Shown in pieces: positions 26,703-36,503 of a DNA stretch of 64,000 bases. A program made the translations under genes and the position numbers. Numbering within the stretch: position 1 is the stretch's first letter; each line of letters starts with the position of its first letter. The stretch is from the NCBI RefSeq assembly GCF_000821085.1, contig NZ_CCXR01000001.1, positions 1,075,001 to 1,139,000 of the forward strand. The letters are read 5' to 3'. The notes under the pieces were generated by a model, which was not told where the DNA came from, did no database searches, and worked only from the letters and a program-made list of their open reading frames with translations. This stretch comes from Bacillus sp. B-jedd. GTDB lineage: Bacteria; Bacillota; Bacilli; Bacillales; Cytobacillaceae.

Positions 26703-27959
26703 ATGACTAAGTTCACAGATTTAAATGTCCCGCTTCGAACAATCATGACACCCGGCCCGGTCGAGGTCGATCCGAGAGTATTGAGGGCAATGGCCACGCC
26801 GATTTTAGGGCAATTTGATCCTGCCTTTACGAATATTATGAACGAAACAATGGAAATGCTTCGAGCCGTTTTTCAAACAGATAATCACTGGGCTTTCCCG
26901 GTTGATGGAACTTCCAGGGCGGGCATTGAAGCTGTCCTGTGCAGTATAATTGAACCCGGCGATAAGGTATTGGTTCCCATATTCGGCCGATTTGGCTATC
27001 TATTAACGGAAATTTGCAAGCGTTATGGAGCAGACGTTACGACAATGGAGGTTCCATGGGGAGAGGTTTTTGATCCCGAAGATGTTATCACCAAGATTCA
27101 TGAGGTTTCTCCGAAAATTGTTGCCATCGTCCATGCCGAAACATCAACTAGTTGCATGCAGCCGCTAAAGGAAATTGGAGAAGCCTGCAGAAATGCAGAT
27201 GTTCTCTTAGTTGTCGATGCTGTTGCCTCATTGGGTGGAGTCGACCTCAAGGTGGATGAACTCAAGCTTGATGCGGTGATTGGCGGTACGCAAAAATGCT
27301 TATCTGTTCCATCCGGTTTAGCACCGATTACTTTCAACAAGCGGATTGAAGAAGTGATCAATAAAAGAAAGAGCATTGAAATGGGCTTGAAAACACCTGA
27401 AAGCGCGTCATCTGCAAATCCAATAACGAGCAATTATTTCGATTTAGCACAGCTTCAGGATTATTGGAGTCCTGTTCGTCTTAATCATCATACTGAAGCG
27501 ACCAGCATGCAATATGCTTTAAGAGAAGGGCTTCGCATCATCCTCGAAGAAGGACTGGAAAACCGATTTGCCCGCCATAAGTTAAATGAAAAAGCATTAG
27601 TTGAGGGAATTAAAGCGATGGGCTTAAATATTTTTGGTGATGAAAACCATAAGCTTCCTGTTGTAACGGCAATTGAAATACCTCCAGGAATAAACGGTGA
27701 AGAGGTACGTTCCATGATGCTGGAAGATTTCGAAGTAGAAATCGCAAGTTCTTTTGGGCCTCTTCATGGCAAGATCTGGAGGATTGGGTCAATGGGATAT
27801 AGCTCGCGCAAAAAAAATATTCTTCATGTACTCGCGGCATTAGAAGCAACACTTATCCGGAAGGGCTTCAATGTTAATAAAGGTGAAAGTCTACAGGCAG
27901 CCTTAAACGTGTACGATGAATTTAAACAGCGGAATCTCGGAGCAGCCGCAGCAAATTAA
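26703..27959 (+). CDS. pucG: (S)-ureidoglycine-glyoxylate aminotransferase
   Basis: A 418-residue class V PLP aminotransferase, close to Bacillus PucG in length and along the sequence: 'TIMTPGPVEVDPRVLRAM' at the N-terminus, 'VDGTSRAGIEAVL', 'VVDAVASLGG' with the cofactor Asp, and the PLP lysine in 'GGTQKCLSVPSG' (about residue 198). 'TSNYFDLAQLQDYW' and 'LNHHTEATSMQYALREG' are also PucG-like. The enzyme moves an amino group between ureidoglycine and glyoxylate in purine catabolism. No other puc genes are nearby, so it is an isolated member. A weak ribosome site (ATAGGAGTTAG) precedes the ATG. Confidence 0.9.
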   Translation: MTKFTDLNVPLRTIMTPGPVEVDPRVLRAMATPILGQFDPAFTNIMNETMEMLRAVFQTDNHWAFPVDGTSRAGIEAVLCSIIEPGDKVLVPIFGRFGYLLTEICKRYGADVTTMEVPWGEVFDPEDVITKIHEVSPKIVAIVHAETSTSCMQPLKEIGEACRNADVLLVVDAVASLGGVDLKVDELKLDAVIGGTQKCLSVPSGLAPITFNKRIEEVINKRKSIEMGLKTPESASSANPITSNYFDLAQLQDYWSPVRLNHHTEATSMQYALREGLRIILEEGLENRFARHKLNEKALVEGIKAMGLNIFGDENHKLPVVTAIEIPPGINGEEVRSMMLEDFEVEIASSFGPLHGKIWRIGSMGYSSRKKNILHVLAALEATLIRKGFNVNKGESLQAALNVYDEFKQRNLGAAAAN

Positions 27960-28043
27960 ATGATTGAACAAATAGATGGCCTTTCTTTTGGACAGATCCA
28001 AAGCGGCTCTAATTTTGCAGGAAGCCAAGCGAATCTTGAAAGT

Positions 28044-28088
28044 AGCAGAAGAGCATTCCATAAGCGCTCTTCTGCTGTTTTATTTTTT
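28044..28088 (+). terminator. Terminator after pucG
   Basis: AGCAGAAGAGC and GCTCTTCTGCT pair around a short loop; a T-rich run follows. Confidence 0.88.
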
Positions 28089-28115
28089 AGCTTTTATTAA
28101 ATAATTGATTAATAA

Positions 28116-28640
28116 TCATTCTGTTTCTCTGCACAACTCTTCTGCAATCTCCTGAATACGGCTCATGCCAATACCTTCTCTTTGTTCAATTGCTAAGGGG
28201 TGGTCTGTTGGTTCAAGTTCAATAGAGGGTTTGAAGCCCACTTCTCTCGTATAGACCATTGTTTTTAAATTTAACGTGTCCGGATAGCAAGGGAGTGACG
28301 TGGAGAGCCAGCCAAACATTGGTTCCAGCTCATGTTCTCTGCCTTCAAACTCCCAATAATCGATCGTTTTATCAAAATTGGATTCACTCAAAGAGACCCA
28401 CACATCCCAAACAAAAGGGCCTTCTCCATCCAGAACCGGTATCTCTATACATCCCCTAATAAAAAAGTATTCTTCGTCAATGACACAAACATCGTCCGTT
28501 AAATCAACACGATCCTCGCGTTCCTCTTCAGGAATAGCATAATAATAAGCAGGAACAATACTCCCATAACTCATCGGGAGCTCATCATGATACTGTCCAC
28601 AACATCTGCATATATACCCTCTCTTATTAAAGCTGCCCAC
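28116..28640 (-). CDS. DUF2199 domain protein
   Basis: A 174-residue protein from GTG 28640 with AGGAGG eight bases before it. The N-terminal C-R-C-C-G-Q-Y-H motif suggests a small zinc site, and 'DLTDDVCVIDEEYFFIRGCIEIPV' followed by 'WDVWVSLSESNF' are hallmarks of DUF2199. The family is cytoplasmic, of unknown function and often found beside immunity-type genes. Here it is monocistronic and convergent with pucG. Confidence 0.8.
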   Translation of the reverse strand: MGSFNKRGYICRCCGQYHDELPMSYGSIVPAYYYAIPEEEREDRVDLTDDVCVIDEEYFFIRGCIEIPVLDGEGPFVWDVWVSLSESNFDKTIDYWEFEGREHELEPMFGWLSTSLPCYPDTLNLKTMVYTREVGFKPSIELEPTDHPLAIEQREGIGMSRIQEIAEELCRETE

Positions 28641-28736
28641 AATAATCCTCCTAAGAATTTCCTCTTACAACCTATACTACCTATACCGTTCTTTTTCCTG
28701 TTCAAACCTAGGTGTCCTTAAAATTGGGCCGAGTTA

Positions 28737-28790
28737 TAGAAAAAAAAAGAAGATGACCTCCACATTTTGTAGAGAGCCATCTTCTTTTTC
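28737..28790 (-). terminator. Terminator of the SurA-like lipoprotein gene
   Basis: On the minus strand AAGAAGATGG and CATCTTCTT pair across a 24-base loop and end in a run of eight or more T. Confidence 0.8.
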
Positions 28791-28845
28791 GTTTGATGGG
28801 GCGATTGCCAACAGCCCCTAGCAGTTCAGTTTCGCGTGAAGCATG

Positions 28846-29610
28846 TTAAATCTTAATATCAATCCTGGCGTTTTTCTTTAACTCTTCAACCCGCAGAGCA
28901 AGTTTTTCCTGCTGTTTTTGCTGTTGAAGAGATTGTTCGATTTGCGGTTTTACTTCCTTAAGCTTGGGCACTTCCTGTCCAGCAGCCTTTCCTTGTTCCG
29001 CATATTGATCATACGTTTTTTGAATTTCTTCATCGGTTATTTTGCCAGCCGGCAATTCTTTCTCAACGTACTGGGAAAGTTTAATATCATCGGCGATTTG
29101 TGCTTTAAGTGTTGTCAGATTCATGCCGGCTTTTTTAAGAGCGGCATCGAATTCTTTTTCTGTTTTAAACGGCTTTTTTACTTCATCCAGCTGCTTATTA
29201 ATATCTGCCTCTGAAGCTTTATAGCCTTTTTTCTCCGCCTCTTCGAGTAGAAGAGTTTGTCCGACTAAGCTATCAATTGTCTGGTTCTTCACTTGCTCTG
29301 CAGCTTTTTTAGAAGTCGGATCTTGTCCCATTTGCTGCATTTGTCCTTGTGCATACGTTAAAGCGCTATTATAGTCGCTTCCCAAAATTTCTTTATCATT
29401 CACTACGGCAACCGTTTTCTTTTCATCTACTTGCTGTGCTTTTAATTTCTTTTGCATTTCTGCGATTTGCTTTTGCTGTTCCTTCTGCTGAGCGGTTTCT
29501 TCTGTTTTTCCTTTGTCATTTTTGGCTTCTTTACTATCTTCATTTCCTCCGCATGCTGCTAAAACAACGGCCATTAGACCGGTTAATAAGATAAACATCA
29601 TTTTTTTCAT
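28846..29610 (-). CDS. SurA N-terminal-domain lipoprotein
   Basis: A 254-residue lipoprotein. The lipobox V-L-A-A-C puts the modified Cys at residue 20; a charged, Gln/Lys/Glu-rich linker covers residues 21-60. Residues about 68-185 ('VAVVNDKEILGSDYNSAL', 'LVGQTLLLEEAEKKGYKAS', 'DDIKLSQYVEKEL') match the SurA N-terminal chaperone domain also found in PrsA foldases. The rotamase domain of PrsA is missing; residues 190-254 are a helical tail. It would act outside the membrane in folding exported proteins or as a spore or envelope factor. AGGAGGAG lies upstream of the ATG. Confidence 0.85.
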   Translation of the reverse strand: MKKMMFILLTGLMAVVLAACGGNEDSKEAKNDKGKTEETAQQKEQQKQIAEMQKKLKAQQVDEKKTVAVVNDKEILGSDYNSALTYAQGQMQQMGQDPTSKKAAEQVKNQTIDSLVGQTLLLEEAEKKGYKASEADINKQLDEVKKPFKTEKEFDAALKKAGMNLTTLKAQIADDIKLSQYVEKELPAGKITDEEIQKTYDQYAEQGKAAGQEVPKLKEVKPQIEQSLQQQKQQEKLALRVEELKKNARIDIKI

Positions 29611-30032
29611 AATCTGTCTCCTCCTGAGGCTGGAAGTATAATTTTTCCTTCAAAAATGTCACCTAGTGCGCATTATAAAGTTATTCCAAGGAAAAAGAAA
29701 CAATATGCACTCAGTTTTAATATTTTTCACACATTTGAAACATAAAAAGCTCAATTCAATTGTCCGGTATGGGAATAAAAGAAATATGTATTTTTGGAAG
29801 GTAAATTCCAATTTGTATAAATATTAGAAGGAAGGCTGAAGGCCAGCGAGCATTTGAATTTAAAGGGCATTACGGTCTAATTGGAATTTATTGCTAACAC
29901 CTTTCCTTTATAACACGAAAAACTATCAATTGCCAACCAAAAATATTCACAAACTAACAAATTTAGTATTTTCCCAACATCCAAATTCCTATTTTTGGCG
30001 AATATGTGTCCGTATGTATATGCATGAGGTGG
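29611..30032. other. AT-rich intergenic stretch
   Basis: No coding frame or RNA motif that I can support. It contains the divergent promoter region of the lipoprotein gene at its left end and the toxin promoter at its right end. Confidence 0.4.
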
Positions 30033-30038
30033 TATAAT
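30028..30038 (+). promoter_or_regulatory. Extended -10 promoter of the toxin mRNA
   Basis: A TG-G-TATAAT box ends at 30038; no good -35 stands at the usual distance, as is usual for extended -10 promoters. It would start an mRNA with a leader of about 55 bases before the toxin ATG. Confidence 0.6.
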
Positions 30039-30098
30039 GGAAGAACAATTGGATCGGTTTGTCCAAGGGTGGCCCGGTCACTCCTAGGGAAAGGGGTG

Positions 30099-30188
30099 AT
30101 GCCGGTGACAGTATACGAATCGCTGACGCTAATGATTGCATTCGCGGGATTCGTTGTCACAATACTGGCTTTTTCACAAAAAAAATAA
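30099..30188 (+). CDS. Putative holin-like toxin peptide (type I toxin)
   Basis: A 29-residue peptide from ATG 30099 behind GGAAAGGGGTG. It reads M-P-V-T-V-Y-E-S-L, then one membrane helix ('TLMIAFAGFVVTILAF') and a basic end (SQKK). This is the pattern of the Hol_Tox family: a short T-V-Y-x-x-L-x-L-M-I start and a single helix. In Bacillus such peptides are toxins of type I systems (TxpA, BsrG and relatives) that damage the membrane. The longer frame from 30006 is leader. A convergent RNA gene overlaps its 3' end, as expected for the antitoxin. Confidence 0.8.
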   Translation: MPVTVYESLTLMIAFAGFVVTILAFSQKK

Positions 30189-30315
30189 TCCACCCTTGAG
30201 TAGTCGCTAAGGTGGATTAACTGCCCCAATGCCGGCCCCTTGCGAGAACCGCCTGTTGGAAGACCGGACATGGTACCAGCATGTTCGGTCTTTATTGGTA
30301 TATACGTTTCAACAG
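30178..30315 (-). ncRNA. Antisense RNA antitoxin candidate
   Basis: A minus-strand transcript is predicted from the promoter at 30321-30347 to a terminator made of AATCCACC and GGTGGATT followed by ATTTTTTTT, whose T-run is antisense to the last codons of the toxin gene. The RNA of about 135 bases would be complementary to the toxin mRNA's last codons and whole 3' untranslated part. The layout equals that of txpA/ratA. Expression is not shown. Confidence 0.7.
30261..30296 (+). terminator. Terminator of the toxin mRNA
   Basis: AGACCGGACATG and CATGTTCGGTCT pair around GTACCAG, followed by TTATT. It lies inside the region overlapped by the antisense RNA. Confidence 0.75.
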
Positions 30316-30320
30316 GAACT

Positions 30321-30347
30321 ATTATACCATATTTTATAGAATTTCAA
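30321..30347 (-). promoter_or_regulatory. Promoter of the antisense RNA
   Basis: On the minus strand TTGAAA (30347-30342), a 15-base spacer and an extended TATGG-TATAAT box (30326-30321). Confidence 0.65.
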
Positions 30348-30465
30348 CTTCTATAAAGTGTTACAGGTTACTTATGTAATTATCCTATTTTTAAAAAATA
30401 AAACATGAATGAGTGATAATCAAGTCGTTAAATTGTCTTTTCGTCCATGGTGTCGTGTTTCCCAA

Positions 30466-30773
30466 TTAATAGAACTCCATATGCCCCTTATCCTCCCGGT
30501 AATACGCCAGCCGATCCCCCAGCGTCCCCGTATGGAACTCAAACCTATGTCCATCCGGGTCCATAAAATACACCGACCGCTTATCCCGCTCCCGCCCAGG
30601 CAGAATCTCCACGCCAAGACGCTTCAGCCGCTCAACCATACCGTCAAAATCCGCCTCATCCACCGAAAACGCAACATGCGTATACGACGCCCGTATCTCA
30701 TTTCGCGGAATCCTTCTCCTCATTCAGTGCTAACCATATCCCCGTCAGGTCGAAATACGCTGTACTTTTGCCT
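30466..30773 (-). pseudogene. Truncated fosB-like fragment
   Basis: The C-terminal two thirds of a FosB-type fosfomycin thiol transferase, ending H-M-E-F-Y. It keeps '[17 protein letters not shown]' and '[14 protein letters not shown]' but loses the N-terminal metal His. Relative to the intact copy at 33268-33681 it lacks two bases near 30711, which shifts the frame, and similarity fades out by 30773. Bases 30519-30702 are identical to 33324-33507 (184 bases). The copy forms the left side of a direct repeat that encloses the SLATT-reverse transcriptase genes. Confidence 0.85.
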
Positions 30774-31025
30774 GTCACACTATATGCCTCTCAATTTAGG
30801 TTCCCGTTCATTAAATAGCTGTTTTCAAAAAATAAAAAAATAAAGTCGGAAAAAGGAAATATGGTAACAAGGAAATAAAGTAATACAACAACAAATATTA
30901 TTAGTCATTGGGCAGCCAATCTATATAATGCTTCTAAGATTTATCAATGTTTATCCAAACCAATTATTTTTGTGTTATGATACTTTTGAAAGTATTTGTC
31001 TAAAAATGGAGGATAAGGATAATTT

Positions 31026-31658
31026 ATGGATGCTGACTACAAGGAAGTAAACATATTCTCTGAAATTGAAAAGAAAGTTAAAACTTTAAATAAGACACGG
31101 AACACTAGAATAAAAATGAGTCTGAGATTAAAAGGCTACAGTGAAAAGTGGAAATCAATTTTATTTGTGATGAATATCGAAGCTGTGATTTCTGTTTTAT
31201 TGTCCCTTGGAGGTAAAGAGATACATCCAGTATTTAGTCATACTTCATTTACTGTATTATCAGGCTTATTTTCAATATACGTTATATTAATTCAATACTA
31301 TATAAATGAACTTAATTACAATGAAAGATCCCTAAAGGTTCACTATCACCAATTAGATATAGAAGATTTAATTCTGAGGTTAAAGGATTTAATAATAAAA
31401 CAAAATAGTAATGAGAACAGCTTAACAGAAAAGGAATATGTAGAAGAGTATAATACGATAATGTTTGAATATCAGACTATATTAAAAAACAATGAAAATC
31501 ATCACCCTATAGATTATAAAAGAAGTATGAGTGAAATGTTAAATAGCAATCATAAAGTCCAAAAAGTTTATGATTTTACTGTGGATAATATTGTATTAAA
31601 TTTTAATATTGCCTTAATAATCTTATTGCCGTTATTAGCAAGAATAACTCTCTTTTAG
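31026..31658 (+). CDS. SLATT domain membrane protein
   Basis: A 210-residue protein with an N-terminal amphipathic region, two membrane helices (about residues 48-64 and 75-97), then '[22 protein letters not shown]' and a long helical tail with a final hydrophobic segment. This layout defines the SLATT superfamily, thought to form pores as effectors of defence systems. The reverse transcriptase gene begins 14 bases downstream, and SLATT-RT pairs are known among defence-associated RTs. It is much more AT-rich than the flanking fosB sequences. An extended -10 (TGT-TATGAT, near 30970-30978) and GGAGGATAAGGAT precede the ATG. Confidence 0.8.
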   Translation: MDADYKEVNIFSEIEKKVKTLNKTRNTRIKMSLRLKGYSEKWKSILFVMNIEAVISVLLSLGGKEIHPVFSHTSFTVLSGLFSIYVILIQYYINELNYNERSLKVHYHQLDIEDLILRLKDLIIKQNSNENSLTEKEYVEEYNTIMFEYQTILKNNENHHPIDYKRSMSEMLNSNHKVQKVYDFTVDNIVLNFNIALIILLPLLARITLF

Positions 31659-31672
31659 CTAGGGGTGTAACA

Positions 31673-33118
31673 ATGAGCGTTTTAGACAATAATATTAGGG
31701 AGTTAGCATATAACTATGTATTCGTAATATCTAATAATAATAACTATAATCCCCAGACTGTTGCTAACAAAAAAGTTTTAAATGAGATTGGCAAGAATCA
31801 AATATTAAATATTTTGTCATTGCCAATAGATAGATTTTGTAATTGTTATTCTCCTTATCTAGTCAGGGACTTTGTTTATAAAAATGATTATTTTACTCCC
31901 AGAAATATGCTTTTAATAAATCCGATTTATTATATTTACTATACATATCTAGTTTTTCGGATTTTTTACCAATATATGAGTGTCAATGGAGAAGTTAATT
32001 TTTCTAGTAAAAACATGAAAGTATTTTACTCTGGGTTATTAGATATAAGATTAAGTTTAAAAGAAATAAAAAAAAGTGGAATATATTATTGTAGTTACAA
32101 AAAATTTCAATAAGAAAGAAAGAAATACCTTGGAAACCCCGCATTAAAGATAGATCTTCAAGACTTTTTTAATACAATAAAAATTCCAAACTTAATAGGG
32201 AAATTACAAAATATATTAGGCCCAACTAAAGTGATTGAGGATTTGAACTACTTTTTTAAATTTTGTAATATAGAAAGTCTCCCTCAGTTCCATTTTTCTA
32301 TAGCTTCATCATTACTTTCTCAACTTTATTTAACTGATTTTGACAATAAAGTTCGCGATTTATTGGCAAGAGAAGAACTTCAATTAATACGTTATGTAGA
32401 TGATATGTATTTAATATTTAATGATAGTAGAATCGATCGAAAGAAAAAAAACAGTTTATTAAATGAGTTAAGTTATTATTTATGGGAAGACAGGCTGACA
32501 TTAAATACATCTAAAACAAAAATGTTAAGTCCTAATGAGTTCAAAAATATTATTGAATTACCTGAACATGATTATGAAGTGAATTTTTTAAGTGAAAAAT
32601 TAGTAGAGGATAAAGCTTTAGAAGTAGTGGAAAACGGGCATTTAAATGAGTTAGTAAATCGATTATGCACAATAGAAAAAAAGGATGGAGTAGATCTTGA
32701 ACAATACAAGAAATTATCGATAAAATATCTTTCCATAAATGAGGAAGATGTTAACAAAGTATTAAGAAACATCATTTACTCAAATAAATGGAAAAAGTTA
32801 GATGAAACGAAAATGAAAGAGTTAGTCGCCAATTGGAAGTATATATTGTTTAATCCTGCAGAGTTTACTGTTTTATACATACTAGTTTATAGGTATTTAG
32901 AGGAAGGTCGAATGATATCAGATAATGGTTCCAAAATCAAACAGATATTAAATTTTTTATTTAAAAATAATGTATTTACTTTCCGTGATACATTGGTTGC
33001 TGTCTCCTATTTATTTCAAAGTAAAGTCAAGAATCAGGACTTGTTAAACAAAATTGCGTTAGTTAATGCCGACTACGTTGAATACCTAGAGTTGTTTGTA
33101 AAGGATTCCTACAAATAA
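31673..33118 (+). pseudogene. Defence-type reverse transcriptase, interrupted by an in-frame TAA
   Basis: One 481-codon frame interrupted only by TAA at 32111-32113 (codon 147). The reading frame on both sides is the same, and the protein-like sequence continues without a gap (Y-K-K-F-Q-stop-E-R-K-K-Y-L-G-N-P-A). RT motif A, 'LKIDLQDFFNTI' with Asp161, lies just after the stop; 'PQFHFSIASSLLSQLYL' and the catalytic Y-V-D-D at residues 241-244 follow. The N-terminal 'RNMLLINPIYYIYY' region and the helical C-terminal domain resemble the Abi/UG group of defence RTs rather than group II intron RTs. Without read-through, motif A would be absent from the first part, and no good start precedes it in the second, so the enzyme is probably inactive unless the stop is an assembly error or is read. 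Confidence 0.8.
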
Positions 33119-33172
33119 CAAAGGCATATCTATTTATAGACTTATCTTGATTTACTATGGGAACTGAAGCGT

Positions 33173-33209
33173 AACTTAGGGAGATGGTGAGTTTCCATCT
33201 CCCTAAGTT
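33173..33209 (+). terminator. Strong hairpin after the reverse transcriptase gene
   Basis: AACTTAGGGAGATGG and CCATCTCCCTAAGTT form a perfect 15-base stem around TGAGTTT. No T-run follows on the plus strand (AAGCTAAAAATG), so it may end transcription weakly or protect the mRNA. Confidence 0.55.
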
Positions 33210-33267
33210 AAGCTAAAAATGATAACTTCAAGAATCTAGTGTCTTTTGAAGTTGAACAGATTTGTAC

Positions 33268-33681
33268 TTATTCAAAAAACTCCATATGCCCCTTATCTTC
33301 CCGATAATAATCCAGCCGATCCTCCAGCGTCCCCGTATGGAACTCAAACCTATGTCCATCCGGGTCCATAAAATACACCGACCGCTTATCCCGCTCCCGC
33401 CCAGGCAGAATCTCCACGCCAAGACGCTTCAGCCGCTCAACCATACCGTCAAAATCCGCCTCATCCACCGAAAACGCAACATGCGTATACGACGCCCGTA
33501 TCTCATTCCGCAGAATATCCTTCTCCTCATTCAGCGCCAGCCACATCCTCGCCAGGTCGAAATAAGCCGTACTCCGCCCCTTCACCAGCAGCCTCGCCCC
33601 TAGCGCATCTTGGTAAAAAGCAATCGACCTCTCCAAATCACTCACCGAAAACAGAAAATGATTCAACCCTTTAACAGCCAA
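33268..33681 (-). CDS. fosB: FosB-type fosfomycin resistance bacillithiol/cysteine transferase
   Basis: A 137-residue VOC enzyme, the usual FosB length, from TTG 33681 behind AAAGGGGGTTGAAAGA. Metal ligands are in '[15 protein letters not shown]' (His8), 'SYTHVAFSV' (His near 67) and '[11 protein letters not shown]' (Glu near 116); the segment '[22 protein letters not shown]' is also FosB-like. FosB adds bacillithiol or cysteine to fosfomycin in the cytoplasm with Mn or Mg. The leader holds a GCCAGCCG hairpin. A truncated second copy lies 2.8 kb away beyond the SLATT-RT genes. Confidence 0.92.
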   Translation of the reverse strand: MAVKGLNHFLFSVSDLERSIAFYQDALGARLLVKGRSTAYFDLARMWLALNEEKDILRNEIRASYTHVAFSVDEADFDGMVERLKRLGVEILPGRERDKRSVYFMDPDGHRFEFHTGTLEDRLDYYREDKGHMEFFE

Positions 33682-33701
33682 ATCTTTCAACCCCCTTTCT
33701 T

Positions 33702-33735
33702 TGCAAAAGCCAGCCGGCAGGGCGGCTGGCGACAA
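33702..33735. repeat. Small palindromic repeat, copy 1
   Basis: TGCAAAA then GCCAGCCG-GCAGGG-like loop-CGGCTGGC then GACA. The same arrangement (GCAAAAGCCAGCCGG...CCGGCTGGCGACA) occurs at 41151-41180. Here it lies in the fosB leader. Confidence 0.65.
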
Positions 33736-33921
33736 CGCACAACGTCTTCCATCCAACAAATAGACGGAAAACGCGCCCCGTCCGTTACTGAAACACCCAC
33801 TCCCTAAACAATACCGAATACCAGCCCCTTTAGGCTGACTCTCCTGAGTTTTGGGTAAAATAACGATAACATGAACGTACCGGAAATAATAAAATCCAAT
33901 TTTAAAACGTGGTGATGCGAG

Positions 33922-36261
33922 TTGGCAAATCATGATTCTGATTTTCTAATAGAACTGAAAAGAATTGAAACTTTAACCCCGAAAGTGAACAGGGGCATCC
34001 TGATTCTTTTTGTCATCGACGGAAGCTTGACCGTGGAAACGGATAGCCAATTTTATTCACTGGAGGACAATGATTTACTCGTCCTGAACCGGAATCAGGT
34101 TTACGAGGCGCGCGCGAAAAACCAAAATACCGTCCTGTCCGTAACAATTACCGACTCCTTTTTCAGCAGGAATTACCCTGAGTACCATAACCGCCGCTTT
34201 CACTGTTTTTCAAGGGAAGTGGAAATGGGCAGGGAAGTCATGATCGATAACAACAGGAAACTGCTTGCCGAAATGATGATCTCCTATTTGCGAAAAGATG
34301 AAACGTATCAGCTTGAGGTCCAACAGGCAATCTGCCAAATCCTCTTGAATCTGATCCGCAATTTCAGCAGTGAGGGGACCATTTTTGAAAAAATTGACGC
34401 CAATGACCAGCGAATCATAGAAGTGATCAACTACATCGAGAGAAACTACGACCAGCCGATTACATTGGAAGAATTGGCGAATAAGGCGTACCTATCGACC
34501 GCTTATTTATCACGCTATTTTAAACAAAAAACCGGGATCGGCTTCAGCCGGTTCCTGATGAATGTCCGGCTTAAACATAGCGTGAAAGACCTAGTGTATA
34601 CAACCGACTCGATTTCACAAATATCGTTGAAAAATGGCTTTCCGAACACAAAGTCTTTTTCAAAATTGTTTAAAGAAGTTTACGGGGCAACGCCGCATCA
34701 ATATCGGGAAAGCCATGCAGTGGAAAGCGGGCAAGATGTCGTCCATGCTTATAGCTTGAAGGGATCCGAAATGCTGATAAGTTCCCCGGAAATTTTAAGC
34801 AAATTGGGCGCAATCGTAACAGCTGGGGACAAGATGTATGTCAACACGGAGACACGCTATGAAGAATTAACGATTGAACTCAAGGACGAGAAGGCAAAAA
34901 AGTTGGATCTCCCGGAAAATATCGTGATTATCAGCGAATTAAATGAATTGCTCAGGGAAGACGTCCGTTCACAAATCAGAAGCGTGAGGGAAGAATTGGG
35001 CCTCCATTTCATCGGGATCAGCCGATTAAGCGGGGCCGCCATTCTCCCGGGAGTGGAAACAGACGAACAATTTCCGACTACTTCGCCTTACTTTAACACA
35101 GACGTCGCGCTCAATTTTATGAGGGAAAATGGCTTGTCTCTGTTTATACGTGTGGAATATAAGGAAATCTCGGACGATGAAGGCCATTATTTTGATAAAC
35201 TTACACAGTTTCTAAAGCATTGCCTGCAGGTTTACGGGGCACCCCAGCTGAATACGTGGCATATCCTCTTTCATGAGCCATACTTGACGGCGGTAGAGGC
35301 TGAAGACCTGCGCCGGATGTATATAAAATTGCAAATGCTTCTCAAACAGCTCATTCCGGAAATCAAGGTAGGGGTGCTGCTTCCATTTTCCTATCAGGAA
35401 GGAACGATTCCAAAACCTCATCGCTGGCTCTTGGAGGAAGGAAGCCGGATTGATTTCATCGGCTATGAGGCGAACCAAAATGAAATCATTGATTTCACGG
35501 AACTCGGTAAGGAGCGTTATGAAGTAGGAAAGAATTACATTATTGAAAAAACGGCGAAAGTCAGGGGATTACTGAAAAAGTATCAGTTAGATAAGCCACT
35601 CTTCCTAGTTTCATGGAACACCCTGTCAGGAAGCACCCGATTTACGAACGGGACGTTTTTTCGGGGCGCGCTCATTTTAAAAAACGCGCTCGATTTAGCG
35701 GGGGAAATAGAAGCGCTGGCCTTTTGGATCAATACGGAAAAACATGAGGAAGATAAGCAGAACATGCGTATCCGCTTGGAGGGCCTGGAACTGTTCCATT
35801 ATTTCAGCGGCAAGCGGCCCGCTTATTATGCGATGCTTTTTGCAAAAAAGCTCGAGGGGGCAGTCGTTTCGTTTGGCCAGGACCATCTCATGACAAAAAC
35901 GGACCGCGGTTACCAGCTCGTGCTCATGAATTGCAATTACATCAATCCTTATTTCTCAATTGAAGAGGCGTTCCTCGAGAAATTGAACAAGACAATCCGC
36001 GTGAGAATCAGCGGAATTCAAAAAGGGGACTATCAGATCCGGAAGTATATTTTTGACAAAGACAACGGGGCATTGTATACAAACTGGTGGAAACTGAGCA
36101 GTAAATATGGCGTCGATGCCGAGATTATTGATTATATTACCCGTACAAGCTATCCCTCATTGGAACTATACGACGAAACGATCGATGAATATTGGACGTT
36201 TTATTCTGATATGACAACAAACGCCATCCATTTCTTTGAAATCCGCAAAGCGATTGGATAG
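33922..36261 (+). CDS. AraC-family regulator fused to a glycoside-hydrolase-like domain
   Basis: A 779-residue protein from TTG 33922 with a weak site (GTGGTGATGCGAG). Residues about 1-100 are a cupin-like sensor ('[29 protein letters not shown]'). Residues about 163-265 are a double helix-turn-helix AraC domain ('[23 protein letters not shown]' split, '[19 protein letters not shown]'). The remaining 500 residues resemble GH39 xylosidase-like barrels plus a beta-sandwich ('[16 protein letters not shown]'-like region, '[15 protein letters not shown]', '[17 protein letters not shown]'). Such fusions act as transcription regulators in Firmicutes with the barrel as a presumed sugar sensor. It is divergent from fosB and upstream of the MFS exporter and M20 gene, which may be its targets. 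Confidence 0.85.
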   Translation: MANHDSDFLIELKRIETLTPKVNRGILILFVIDGSLTVETDSQFYSLEDNDLLVLNRNQVYEARAKNQNTVLSVTITDSFFSRNYPEYHNRRFHCFSREVEMGREVMIDNNRKLLAEMMISYLRKDETYQLEVQQAICQILLNLIRNFSSEGTIFEKIDANDQRIIEVINYIERNYDQPITLEELANKAYLSTAYLSRYFKQKTGIGFSRFLMNVRLKHSVKDLVYTTDSISQISLKNGFPNTKSFSKLFKEVYGATPHQYRESHAVESGQDVVHAYSLKGSEMLISSPEILSKLGAIVTAGDKMYVNTETRYEELTIELKDEKAKKLDLPENIVIISELNELLREDVRSQIRSVREELGLHFIGISRLSGAAILPGVETDEQFPTTSPYFNTDVALNFMRENGLSLFIRVEYKEISDDEGHYFDKLTQFLKHCLQVYGAPQLNTWHILFHEPYLTAVEAEDLRRMYIKLQMLLKQLIPEIKVGVLLPFSYQEGTIPKPHRWLLEEGSRIDFIGYEANQNEIIDFTELGKERYEVGKNYIIEKTAKVRGLLKKYQLDKPLFLVSWNTLSGSTRFTNGTFFRGALILKNALDLAGEIEALAFWINTEKHEEDKQNMRIRLEGLELFHYFSGKRPAYYAMLFAKKLEGAVVSFGQDHLMTKTDRGYQLVLMNCNYINPYFSIEEAFLEKLNKTIRVRISGIQKGDYQIRKYIFDKDNGALYTNWWKLSSKYGVDAEIIDYITRTSYPSLELYDETIDEYWTFYSDMTTNAIHFFEIRKAIG

Positions 36262-36271
36262 CAAGGTGAAA

Positions 36272-36309
36272 AGCTGTTGATGTGGCACATTCCATCAATG
36301 GCTTTTTTT
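36272..36309 (+). terminator. Terminator after the AraC-type regulator
   Basis: TTGATG and CATCAA within a longer imperfect stem (AAGC...GCTT) followed by seven T. Confidence 0.7.
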
Positions 36310-36503
36310 CGCTTACAGCAAAAAGTAACGCCCTTTTTTTGATATCACGAAGAAAAGTGTAAAAAATGACGTTAGAAACGTATGAGACTGGGCAAATAAC
36401 AACTCATATTAAATAGGTAGATTTCCTATAATAACGATATGCAAAAGGCCGGCCGCGGAATTTTGGAGGCGGCTGGCAAATCAACGTTAATAGGAGGCTA
36501 ACC

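Noticed and set aside
30409..30843. A 144-codon plus-strand frame
   Set aside because: It is antisense to the fosB fragment, as is the similar frame at 33262-33603 opposite the intact gene.
32231..33118. The second RT part as a complete gene starting at GTG
   Set aside because: It would lack motif A and has no ribosome site; it is the continuation of the frame from 31673.
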